Positions 7,056 through 16,213 of a stretch of DNA of 64,000 nucleotides are shown in pieces. The stretch covers positions 2,232,001-2,296,000 of the forward strand of contig NC_016620.1 of assembly GCF_000210915.2 (NCBI RefSeq), read 5' to 3'. The notes beneath the pieces are model-generated. The model searched no databases. It saw only the letters and a program-made list of their open reading frames with translations, and was not told where the DNA came from. Made by a program: the position numbers and the translations under genes. Within the stretch, counting starts at the first letter, position 1, and every line of letters starts with the position of its first letter. The stretch is from Halobacteriovorax marinus SJ (lineage in GTDB: Bacteria; Bdellovibrionota; Bacteriovoracia; Bacteriovoracales; Bacteriovoracaceae).

Positions 7056-9296
7056 TTGAGCAAAGACATCAACTATGAATTGGATATACGTTTCCCCGAT
7101 CAGTCTCCACACAGAGTGAGTGTCGTTGATAAGTTATCCATTGGAAGCTCTGAAAAGAGTGATCTCTGCGTAGAAGATTATAATCTCTCTCCCCTTCACC
7201 TTAGCTTTAGAACTCATAACGGTGTCCTTTCAATTCACAACCTTGGGGGTAAGAATAAAACCTTACTAGGTGCTCAAGAGTTGATCCATGGAAAGATGTA
7301 TATTCTTAATATTGGCGATGAGCTCAAACTTGGAGACATTGAAATATTTATTCGAGAAGGAGACCTCCAAGAGGAAACTCCCGAAGAGTTAAAGAATTTA
7401 TTTGAAGATAAGACTGATCCAGTAATAGAGACAGAGCCTCAAGATTTAAACGAGTTTATTCCAGAAGAGACAGAGTCAGAGGACATGGAGTTATCTGAAC
7501 TAGATGAAGAAGAAATTCTTGAAGAAGAGAGTGAAGAGGAATTATCCCCTCTGCAATTTCAAAGTATTGATGAACTCTCCCATGATGAGGAAGATGAATA
7601 CGACGATGAAGATTATGAAGATGATGGAAAAGAAAAAACGCTCGTTGAAAAGTTAACAGGTATTTTTAAATTCAAACAGAAAGACCTAAGAAAAGAGATT
7701 GTGGCCAAGAATAAATCGAATTCTAAAGCGCCTACTGCACCAGGTTTCTTCACTAGGTTCTTCTCTTTCATTATTTTACTTTCATTAAGTTTTACAATTG
7801 TTGATCAGGTTTTTCCAATCTTTGAAGTGGAGCAATTACTCTCTAAGTATGTAAGTGACCTCCAAAAGATGATTAAGCCAATTCCTTACTCAAATTATTT
7901 AACGAGTGAAATCATCTATATTCTTGCGACCTATATAGCTGTAGAGATCTTAACGACCTTGCTCTTTGGTCTGAATATCGCTTATCTTCTCATGGGAGTT
8001 CGAAGTGACAGTGGACTCATTGCAAGTCGCGCGAAAGGGGTACTTCGATCGATTCTCTCGTTGATGACCTCTCCATTTTTAATTTTTGATCTACCATGTA
8101 TTGTAAAAAAGAGAACCCTTAAAGAACTCTTAACAGCATCAAGGCTTCATACTCCATCAAGATTAAAGCAGAGTTTTGGATTTATCATCCTCTTTCCTCT
8201 CTTAACACTTCTGCCAATATACGCTCCACTCATTCCACAATTTGAGCGATTTCAAGAGAGAGAAATCCTAATTCAAAATGAAACTAGATTCTCAAAGAAA
8301 GAGGAGTTTACAAAGAGGAAATGGTCTAGCTTAGGTATGGGCTTAAACTTTGAAGCTAAGGTATCTAATAATTCCCTCTTCTTTCCAGTGATTAAGTTAA
8401 AGAAGAATCAGGCCCATGTTAGTCTAAAGCTATCTTCAAAGAAAGATGTATCGTCCTGGGGTCAATTAACTCCAATGGAAGAGTTATCTATGCTTTCTGA
8501 GATTAAGAAATTTACGAAACTCAATCCAATTTTAGGAATACACTATCCGGACTTAAAAAAAGATTTAAGTAAAGAAGAACTCTCTAGTCTCTCTGTCTCA
8601 GGATTTGAGCAATTATATCAATTGATTAAAAAGTCACTTAACCTAGACCCACTTAAGCTCCAGGAAATCTTCATTTCCCACGGACCTTTTCTTCAAGATA
8701 TATTAGGTATTAATCAATTAATTTTAAGCTCTCTTAGCGTGAGTGATAACTCTAGTATTGGCGTATTTAAAAATAAAGACAAAATCATTATCTCCCACAC
8801 TAATAGAGGCCCAAAGCTTATAAGAGTTAAGTCACTCATCATTTTCAAAGATACAAATGCTAGAACTTATCTTTTCAGTACCACTAAGAAGGCCTTTAGA
8901 TATAGTTCAAAAATCGCTGAGCATTTTCTTCAAAATGCATTTCAATATGAACCTTTTGAAAATGAATCTCCCCTTTCATGGGATAGAACGATCGAATCAC
9001 TCTCTGCTATTTCTAAGTCCAAAAAAGATCTTAGCGAAGAAGAGCTGGCCAAGAATTATGAATTCTATTTCGAATTTACGAGAAACTTCCTAAGCTCACT
9101 AGCTGAGAATGAGAAAATTGATCGCAAAGAGGCCATTGCAGATTTTTCTAAAGAAATTCAAGGCACAATTGATTATATTGACGGGATTCTAGAATTTAGC
9201 GAGCTGAATAAGCTCTCTGAGCTAGGACAGTCATTAAAGAGACTACAAGAAAACCTAGAGAGCGATAACCTAGGCTTCTTCTCTCTAAATCAGTAG
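7056..9296 (+). CDS. FHA-domain membrane protein with RDD-like segment
   Basis: 746 residues from a TTG with AAGG upstream. Residues 1-100 form an FHA phosphothreonine-binding fold: L-S-I-G-S-S near 27-32, S-P-L-H (45-48) and H-N-L-G-G-K-N (61-67); the usual Arg after Gly is Ser. Residues 105-195 are a very acidic linker. Residues 230-392 contain about four hydrophobic segments; R-A-K-G-V-L-R-S, F-D-L-P and K-K-R-T-L-K-E-L-L-T resemble an RDD membrane domain. The remaining 350 residues are of unknown type and mainly helical at the end. Probably an inner-membrane protein whose cytoplasmic FHA domain reads Ser/Thr phosphorylation. No kinase is adjacent. Confidence 0.75.
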   Translation: MSKDINYELDIRFPDQSPHRVSVVDKLSIGSSEKSDLCVEDYNLSPLHLSFRTHNGVLSIHNLGGKNKTLLGAQELIHGKMYILNIGDELKLGDIEIFIREGDLQEETPEELKNLFEDKTDPVIETEPQDLNEFIPEETESEDMELSELDEEEILEEESEEELSPLQFQSIDELSHDEEDEYDDEDYEDDGKEKTLVEKLTGIFKFKQKDLRKEIVAKNKSNSKAPTAPGFFTRFFSFIILLSLSFTIVDQVFPIFEVEQLLSKYVSDLQKMIKPIPYSNYLTSEIIYILATYIAVEILTTLLFGLNIAYLLMGVRSDSGLIASRAKGVLRSILSLMTSPFLIFDLPCIVKKRTLKELLTASRLHTPSRLKQSFGFIILFPLLTLLPIYAPLIPQFERFQEREILIQNETRFSKKEEFTKRKWSSLGMGLNFEAKVSNNSLFFPVIKLKKNQAHVSLKLSSKKDVSSWGQLTPMEELSMLSEIKKFTKLNPILGIHYPDLKKDLSKEELSSLSVSGFEQLYQLIKKSLNLDPLKLQEIFISHGPFLQDILGINQLILSSLSVSDNSSIGVFKNKDKIIISHTNRGPKLIRVKSLIIFKDTNARTYLFSTTKKAFRYSSKIAEHFLQNAFQYEPFENESPLSWDRTIESLSAISKSKKDLSEEELAKNYEFYFEFTRNFLSSLAENEKIDRKEAIADFSKEIQGTIDYIDGILEFSELNKLSELGQSLKRLQENLESDNLGFFSLNQ

Positions 9297-9328
9297 CGAT
9301 ACTATGGAAATCATTCACGTTTTGATGA

Positions 9329-10537
<1,209 letters not shown>

Positions 10538-10544
10538 GGTATTT

Positions 10545-11510
10545 ATGAAAAGTATTATCCTCCTCTTTCTCTTCTCTTTCTCTAGCTTTGGTGCAATCAC
10601 AGAGAAAGAGTTTAATGAAGTTCCAAATAGAATACTTCACCTAATGAAAGAGGAGATCAGTGCCTCTGGTCTTGAAATTTCACTAAACCTTAATTGGTCT
10701 AGCGAAACTAAGAATGCTGGAGCAAATAGAAGAGGATACACTGGACTCATCTCGCTCTATGGCGGCTATGCAAGACTAACAGAAGTAACTCCTCAAAGTT
10801 TCGCACTAACCACTTGCCATGAATTAGCTCATCTTATTGCTGAGGGAATTAGAGTCATGCCAACTCTAAAGTATGCAAGTGAATCAGAGTCTGACTACTT
10901 TGCAACGAAGATATGCCTAAGAAAGTATCTAAGAGAGTATCCTACAGACAAAACTCCTACACAGTGGCAAAAGTCTATGTGCGAAGAAAGTTCAAGTTCT
11001 GAAACGACTCTATGTCACGATCTTCTAATCACCGCACGTGAGTCTCTAGCTGTAGACAATGCCCTGACAAAGAATGATCACTGGGATGACTACACTAAAC
11101 TTGATCAAACAATTTCAGAGAGAACTCTCTACAACGGATACGCTAGTGTTGGATGCCGCTATACTAGTTACGTAGCAGGAGCACTAGGATTAGCTAGACC
11201 AAGCTGCTGGCACCATAAGAGCAGCCCTCTATCAATTGATGAATACCTTATTTCTTATGAGTACCCAGAGGCCATGTTTGTTGGTGAAATAAAGAACTTA
11301 GTAAGAACAAATTTTGGATGTCATTTCCAACTAAGTAGTATTGATTTCTTTAGACAAAGTATCCTCTCCCCTCTTTCCATGGGAGATGTTTCAGGTAAGA
11401 AGATTTATTCTTATAGTGACTGTAAATTAGACTCAAGCTCTAGTGCTTCCGGAACACTTAGTCTTTTCAAAGGTGAGATCTACTTAAATTTAGAAGCAAG
11501 GGATAAGTAA
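10545..11510 (+). CDS. Secreted HExxH zinc-metallopeptidase-like protein
   Basis: 321 residues with a signal peptide (about 1-16, ending S-F-G). The segment C-H-E-L-A-H-L-I-A-E-G near residue 100 gives the HExxH zinc motif, and about 25 residues on E-S-E-S-D-Y-F-A-T-K supplies a Glu/Asp third ligand in the manner of M48-type gluzincins. Ten or more cysteines suggest several disulfides in the periplasm or outside. No membrane segments, so it is not HtpX-like. Family assignment rests on motif spacing. It starts seven bases after tgt and converges on the papain-like lipoprotein gene with one base between stops. Confidence 0.65.
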   Translation: MKSIILLFLFSFSSFGAITEKEFNEVPNRILHLMKEEISASGLEISLNLNWSSETKNAGANRRGYTGLISLYGGYARLTEVTPQSFALTTCHELAHLIAEGIRVMPTLKYASESESDYFATKICLRKYLREYPTDKTPTQWQKSMCEESSSSETTLCHDLLITARESLAVDNALTKNDHWDDYTKLDQTISERTLYNGYASVGCRYTSYVAGALGLARPSCWHHKSSPLSIDEYLISYEYPEAMFVGEIKNLVRTNFGCHFQLSSIDFFRQSILSPLSMGDVSGKKIYSYSDCKLDSSSSASGTLSLFKGEIYLNLEARDK

Positions 11511-11511
11511 T

Positions 11512-12660
11512 TTAATTACATCCCTTCTCTTTATCACAGTGCTCTTTTAAGTTTTCAATCTGAACGAGAGCATCTGGGTTTTCATTGAAAGCAACTTCTG
11601 TACCTCCAAGATTTCCCCATCCCCAAGCACTATAACTAATACTTCCATCTCTATTGATATCCATCTTATCGCTACAATTTTTAGCGTCCGATAGACTTCT
11701 ACGAGATCTATTATTATCTCTTATACAAAGAGATGCAGACCCATCAGGGTTTTGAATATAGTGAGAGACTAGTACCGCATGCGTATACATGGCACTTCCT
11801 CTTTTTGTAAATACAATCTGCGGTTGTTGATTTTGATCAATCTTATTCTTTACCGCTTCAAAGAACTCAAGCGAGTCAGTTCTATTCATAGCACCAGACT
11901 TAAGGGCTATACTAAGACCTGAAGTACTCATCGCTCTCTTTCCCCACTCATGGGCAACTTTATCTGCAATATATTCTTCTAGTCCTGGAATTGAAGACAG
12001 TTGCATTAAATTCTCTATACCTGGAATCTTAGTAGGCTTATTATCAATAACATCATCTACAAGCTCTTTATAGTAATCCATTGCTTTATACTGCTCTTCT
12101 TCACTTGCTGCAAAGAGATCGTACTTAGGCTTAGCATCTTTATCAAAGAAAGCAAGACGATTGAATTTACTAGTTACCGAGGCGTGTCCCCAGCAAAAAC
12201 CTTGTGTGGCTTCAATAGAACCACCGCCTCCACCATTTATAAAACTTAAAGAATTTTCTTTTGTTGTAAAATCAGCAGTAGATTGCATTCCCGGACGCTT
12301 AAATATATCAACTCCCTCTGGACACATTCTAGAACACGGACACTCGTCTGTAGTACAAGTTCCCCAAGGCACACAAGAGCAGACATTGCCACGTACAGCA
12401 TCTGTTATATCCTGTAAGCTCTGCATCTCAGGTAAGACAGATTTCCTCTCTACCCAACATTCCGTAGGAAGGGATTTTTTCTCCTTAGAACTCTTTGCAA
12501 CTTCTTCATAGGCAATATTACTAAGGTGATTATCAATAGCTTTATATGGAGTGGTCACTAAGTTTTTAAGAGCGTGTCCTACCCCAATCACATTTTGATC
12601 ACATGAACTCATTAGAATGATAGTCATTAAAATAATGCCTATATTTTGTACTCTTCTCAC
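11512..12660 (-). CDS. Lipoprotein with papain-like cysteine peptidase motifs and EF-hand-like loop
   Basis: 382 residues. A GTG start is chosen: GGAG lies seven bases upstream and it overlaps the upstream stop as GTGA. Signal sequence ends in the lipobox M-S-S-C (Cys20). A cysteine cluster (six Cys, residues 94-113) and a Gly-rich turn precede Q-G-F-C-W-G-H-A (Cys156), then T-H-A-V-L-V-S-H-Y (His294) and C-I-R-D-N-N (Asp315), an order that fits a Cys-His-Asp/Asn papain-like triad. Near residue 334 D-I-N-R-D-G-S-I-S matches a calcium-binding EF-hand/dockerin loop. Probably an envelope-anchored peptidase or amidase. Cotranscribed with the TPR-like gene upstream. Confidence 0.6.
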   Translation of the reverse strand: MRRVQNIGIILMTIILMSSCDQNVIGVGHALKNLVTTPYKAIDNHLSNIAYEEVAKSSKEKKSLPTECWVERKSVLPEMQSLQDITDAVRGNVCSCVPWGTCTTDECPCSRMCPEGVDIFKRPGMQSTADFTTKENSLSFINGGGGGSIEATQGFCWGHASVTSKFNRLAFFDKDAKPKYDLFAASEEEQYKAMDYYKELVDDVIDNKPTKIPGIENLMQLSSIPGLEEYIADKVAHEWGKRAMSTSGLSIALKSGAMNRTDSLEFFEAVKNKIDQNQQPQIVFTKRGSAMYTHAVLVSHYIQNPDGSASLCIRDNNRSRRSLSDAKNCSDKMDINRDGSISYSAWGWGNLGGTEVAFNENPDALVQIENLKEHCDKEKGCN

Positions 12661-13451
12661 TTTAAATCTCCAAATGCTTTGGCAATATAGAAACTAGAGC
12701 TCTTTTGTTTTTTTGCTGCGCGCTCAACACTTTCTATATCTTTCTTAGTTGGAGTCACTCCACTTTGATATTTTTTAAGACCTTTGCAAACGGAAATTGT
12801 CCATGCAACTGAGTTTGGATACTTCTCCAGAGATGAATTACAAGCGAGATTAAACTTCTTTTTACCAAGAGTTAAAGAGCGAAGCAGATCATACTTTACT
12901 CTAGTCACAAGATCTCTCTCTTCAATCCCCTTAGGGTTCATCAAGCTCAGGGCCTTCACATATTCTTTTCCCTCAATAAGAGCTTGAATAGACTTCTGCT
13001 TAGTAAATTCCCCGTAAAAACCTTTAAAAGACTTTGCACCATCTTTTTGAAAGAAACTTTCGTTGATAAAGTTCATATATCTAGCAATTTCTTTATTTTC
13101 AATTTTCTTAGAATCTTTAAAGTACTTCATCGCTTCGTCATAACGACTCTTAGATATCGACTTAGACTTAGCAAAGTCTATGGCCATTAGATTGACATAG
13201 ACTTCTGTCTTGTCTTCACTAACCTTTAGCCCCTTTGCCTTTTCATAGTACTCTACCGCCTTATCGTAATACTTATGAGCGTAGAGCTCTCTAGCGGCTA
13301 AACTATAGAGAAAATACTTATCTTTATCATTTGATTGGGCCTTTTGAATTTCCTCTAAAAACATTTTTTCAATGGTCTCTAGATTTAATTCCTGAGCATA
13401 GAGCGATGGACTCATCACCAAAATAAATACAAAAAATATAACTCTCTTCAT
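12657..13451 (-). CDS. Secreted TPR-like repeat protein
   Basis: About 264 residues from the ATG at 13451, which has AAAGG upstream and directly begins a signal peptide (M-K-R-V-I-F-F... ending L-Y-A-Q). The mature protein has TPR-like helical pairs: A-A-R-E-L-Y-A-H-K-Y-Y-D-K-A-V-E-Y-Y-E-K-A-K near residue 65 is a good match to one repeat, with weaker copies after it. Likely a periplasmic scaffold. It overlaps the papain-like lipoprotein gene by four bases, suggesting coupled translation and a shared role. Confidence 0.65.
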   Translation of the reverse strand: MKRVIFFVFILVMSPSLYAQELNLETIEKMFLEEIQKAQSNDKDKYFLYSLAARELYAHKYYDKAVEYYEKAKGLKVSEDKTEVYVNLMAIDFAKSKSISKSRYDEAMKYFKDSKKIENKEIARYMNFINESFFQKDGAKSFKGFYGEFTKQKSIQALIEGKEYVKALSLMNPKGIEERDLVTRVKYDLLRSLTLGKKKFNLACNSSLEKYPNSVAWTISVCKGLKKYQSGVTPTKKDIESVERAAKKQKSSSFYIAKAFGDLK

Positions 13452-13560
13452 AACAACCTTTAAATTCACAAAAGTGAAGATTGTTAAATTTTATAGAAAA
13501 ATAGTCTTTTATGATAGGGTGAGGAGATTTAGCCTACTAATTACCCATTAATACTGGAGA

Positions 13561-13600
13561 TGGGGACAGAAAATCAATATTTTAACTGCCCCCAATTTTT
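13561..13600. terminator. Interrupted hairpin downstream of serC
   Basis: TGGGG-CAG at 13561-13569 pairs with CTG-CCCC(C)A at 13586-13594, with a one-base bulge, and the inner AAAAT/ATTTT can extend it. Plus-side T-run at 13596-13600. It lies just past the serC stop on the minus strand, so it may terminate serC or insulate it from the divergent-facing TPR gene promoter. Confidence 0.45.
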
Positions 13601-13614
13601 GTCACTTTGAAAAA

Positions 13615-14730
13615 TTATGCTTCAATTGCCATCGAAATCATTTTAGTCAACTTCTCTAAATCTTCTATTTTCACATTGTGAAAGAGAGAAATTCTAAATT
13701 GATTTCTTCCTAGTTTTCTATAGGCATCGATCCCATTAACACTTCCCTCTTTCTCAAAAACTTTGATTAGAGCCGAAGCGTCGTACTTATCGTCGACGTC
13801 TATAGTGGCAACAGCTGTAGATCTAAATTTCTCTTCACCTACATAAGGACTGAGGTAAGGCTTTTCAGTGGCCCAACCATAGATTAAGTCAGCTTTATCC
13901 TGAGCATACTTAATGGCCTTATCATAACCACCAAATTCATTCATGAGTTTAACCTGCTCATTTAAGAAGAAAATTGTAGAGATAGAAGGTGTATTATAAG
14001 TTTGATTCTTCTCACCATTTGAAATAGCAGCATCCCAACTCATTATTCCAGGAATATATCTTTCTTTATTGCTTTCAATTTCTTTAGATCTTGCAATGGC
14101 CTTTGGAGACATAATAGCAACCCAAAGCCCTCCCTCAGAAGCAAAAACTTTTTGAGGAGAAAAGAAGAAAACGTCAGTTTTAGAAATATCACATGGTACT
14201 TGCCCTGCTCCACTAGTAGCATCAACACAAAGTAAAGTATCCTCTCCTACATCTGGAAGTCCATCTATCTGAACACCTGTAGAAGTTTCATTGAGAGTTG
14301 TTGCAATTAAGTCTGCACCAGCAACATCTTTTGTGATCATTCCTTGCCCATACTCAGACTTAAACTCTTCTGCTTCAATCCAAGGTACGGCCTTACTAGA
14401 CTTAAACCATTTCTGGGAAAACTCACCACATGTAAAGTGAGCGGCTTTCTTCCTTACTAGACCAAGAGCGATCATATCAAAGAGAAAAGTTGCACCCCCA
14501 TTTCCTAGAACAACACTATAGTCAGATGGAATATTAAAGTAAGTTGCAAGTCCCTCTTGAACTTCTTTAACTAAATTCTTAACCGCCGGCTTTCGGTGGG
14601 ATGTACCTATGAGAGAATTTCCAGTAGCAGCTAATTTCTCTAAGAATTCAACTGGAACAAGAGAAGGACCACAACCAAAACGAGGATCGCTAGGTCTTAA
14701 TTCTTGTGGTGTCTTATAATTTTCAAACAT
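13615..14730 (-). CDS. serC: Phosphoserine aminotransferase
   Basis: 371 residues. SerC transfers an amino group from glutamate to 3-phosphohydroxypyruvate in serine synthesis, and can also serve pyridoxal phosphate synthesis. The start R-P-S-D-P-R-F-G-C-G-P-S is typical of the mycobacterial-type SerC subfamily. The PLP-binding lysine lies in S-P-Q-K-V-F-A-S-E-G-G (Lys194), and G-N-G-G-A-T-F near 76-82 binds the cofactor phosphate. The ATG has AAGGATG upstream. It is a single gene here, with no serA or serB next to it. Confidence 0.92.
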   Translation of the reverse strand: MFENYKTPQELRPSDPRFGCGPSLVPVEFLEKLAATGNSLIGTSHRKPAVKNLVKEVQEGLATYFNIPSDYSVVLGNGGATFLFDMIALGLVRKKAAHFTCGEFSQKWFKSSKAVPWIEAEEFKSEYGQGMITKDVAGADLIATTLNETSTGVQIDGLPDVGEDTLLCVDATSGAGQVPCDISKTDVFFFSPQKVFASEGGLWVAIMSPKAIARSKEIESNKERYIPGIMSWDAAISNGEKNQTYNTPSISTIFFLNEQVKLMNEFGGYDKAIKYAQDKADLIYGWATEKPYLSPYVGEEKFRSTAVATIDVDDKYDASALIKVFEKEGSVNGIDAYRKLGRNQFRISLFHNVKIEDLEKLTKMISMAIEA

Positions 14731-14831
14731 AAATCATCCTTGGTAAATATTTGTCTTTATAATAGGCCGAAAACTCATATTTGAACAATTATTTATTTGT
14801 CATTCCATCATCTCTAACTAAGAATATTGCT

Positions 14832-15440
14832 ATGAAAAAAATATCTTTACTCCTGTTTTTTGCACTAAGCATCAAGACAATGGCACAAGATACTGGGAAA
14901 AGTATCTTCTCTATTAACGATGTCTTCCTAGGCGGTGGATCACTTACTCAATTTGTCGGGAAAGTTCAAACCGATGAAAGTGGCTCTAAGAATAGCTTTG
15001 ACTTTCTTCCTTATATTGGTGGAGGTGTGGAGTTTCATCTCTATGATTCATTTAGTTTAATTCCACAACTGGCCATCTCCTTTCCTCGCTCAGGAAGAGA
15101 TGAAAATATAAAGAAGCTCACCTATTGGTTTCAATTTCCTGTGGCCTATAGACTTGAGAAATTTCAACTAAGCTTTGGTCCCGGACTTCTCTACAATAGA
15201 ATATCTTCTTCTGGTGGAACTCAAAGTATAAGAAATGGAACAGGGACGACAGAGTTTCCACTCCCAAATGGCAGCTCAATCTCAAGTAATTTAACTTTAA
15301 ACTTAGGTCTCGATTGGACTTTTTACCAAGATATTTCTGCAAAGTTTGAAACTTGGATAGTCAATTTAAGTGATAGTGAATCTAGATCTTATAGCTATGC
15401 TATTAGTGCTTATTATCACTTTGGAGAAATCAAATGGTAA
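14832..15440 (+). CDS. Small outer-membrane beta-barrel-like protein
   Basis: About 202 residues from the ATG at 14832; the longer frame begins at a TTG inside the intergenic region. Signal peptide residues 1-19 end in M-A-Q. The mature part alternates Gly/aromatic strands (G-G-G-V-E-F-H-L, Q-F-P-V-A-Y-R-L, F-G-P-G-L-L-Y) and ends Y-A-I-S-A-Y-Y-H-F-G-E-I-K-W with a C-terminal Trp, like eight-stranded OmpA/OmpW-type barrels. Function unknown. The next gene starts within its last codons (overlap of seven bases). Confidence 0.65.
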   Translation: MKKISLLLFFALSIKTMAQDTGKSIFSINDVFLGGGSLTQFVGKVQTDESGSKNSFDFLPYIGGGVEFHLYDSFSLIPQLAISFPRSGRDENIKKLTYWFQFPVAYRLEKFQLSFGPGLLYNRISSSGGTQSIRNGTGTTEFPLPNGSSISSNLTLNLGLDWTFYQDISAKFETWIVNLSDSESRSYSYAISAYYHFGEIKW

Positions 15441-16213
15441 AAATAATTCTAACACTTCTTCTTTCACTTTTCTCAGCAAAGTCCATGGCCTTCACTTTGA
15501 ATACAAGTTTTGCGGCAGCATTTCCTGGAGAAGAAGTCGTTGTAAACCTTGCGACACATGAGTGTACAAACCTCCCTTATACGAACGATGAAATTCTCTC
15601 TATGGCCGTTGAAGGAGTGAATAAGTTTTGGAATAGAGTTCCAACGAGTAAATTAAAAATTAGACGTGGAAGTCATGTAAGTGTGGCAGCAGAGTTTGCA
15701 ACTGACCCACTCTGTACTTCAAATACTAATGGCTGTACAGCAAACCCTGCTCTATCAAATCAATCACAAATCCTTATGAGCTGTAATACTGACACATCTA
15801 ACTTTCCAAGTAATGGAGTCTTGGCAGTAACTGCAAATGTGAACACTTCTGGAAATAATATTGTGGGCTCAGTGATTCTTTTAAATAATAGATCTGGCTC
15901 TGGGCTTATCTCGCTTAGCCGTGAATCTTTTGTTTCAGTACTGGCCCATGAAATTGGTCACGCCATAGGGCTAGGACATTCTCCAGTGACTGACTCTCTT
16001 ATGTACTTTGCCAATATGGCCAATAGAGTTGCACTAGGAGAAGATGATATGGATGGAGTGACTTATTTATATCCTAGAGAGCAGCCCACTTCATGTGGAA
16101 GTGTTGCCTATATCAAAGACGACTACAAAGGTGGAAAACCAATTGCAAGTTTACTCCTTGTAGCGCTCCTTACTGTCTTTACGTTAAAAAGAAGAAAAGC
16201 ACTCCTCTCTTAA
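15434..16213 (+). CDS. Matrixin-like secreted metalloprotease with C-terminal membrane tail
   Basis: 259 residues. Signal peptide 1-18. The zinc motif H-E-I-G-H-A-I-G-L-G-H (about 172-182) is the complete HExxHxxGxxH of metzincins, and S-L-M-Y-F eight residues later supplies the Met-turn, as in family M10. The C terminus has C-G-S, then about 15 residues, one hydrophobic helix (P-I-A-S-L-L-L-V-A-L-L) and a basic end K-R-R-K, resembling MYXO-CTERM/GlyGly-CTERM type sorting tails that are cut after export. No prodomain Cys switch seen. Overlaps the barrel-like gene upstream; its stop overlaps the end of the aminopeptidase gene. Confidence 0.8.
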   Translation: MVKIILTLLLSLFSAKSMAFTLNTSFAAAFPGEEVVVNLATHECTNLPYTNDEILSMAVEGVNKFWNRVPTSKLKIRRGSHVSVAAEFATDPLCTSNTNGCTANPALSNQSQILMSCNTDTSNFPSNGVLAVTANVNTSGNNIVGSVILLNNRSGSGLISLSRESFVSVLAHEIGHAIGLGHSPVTDSLMYFANMANRVALGEDDMDGVTYLYPREQPTSCGSVAYIKDDYKGGKPIASLLLVALLTVFTLKRRKALLS

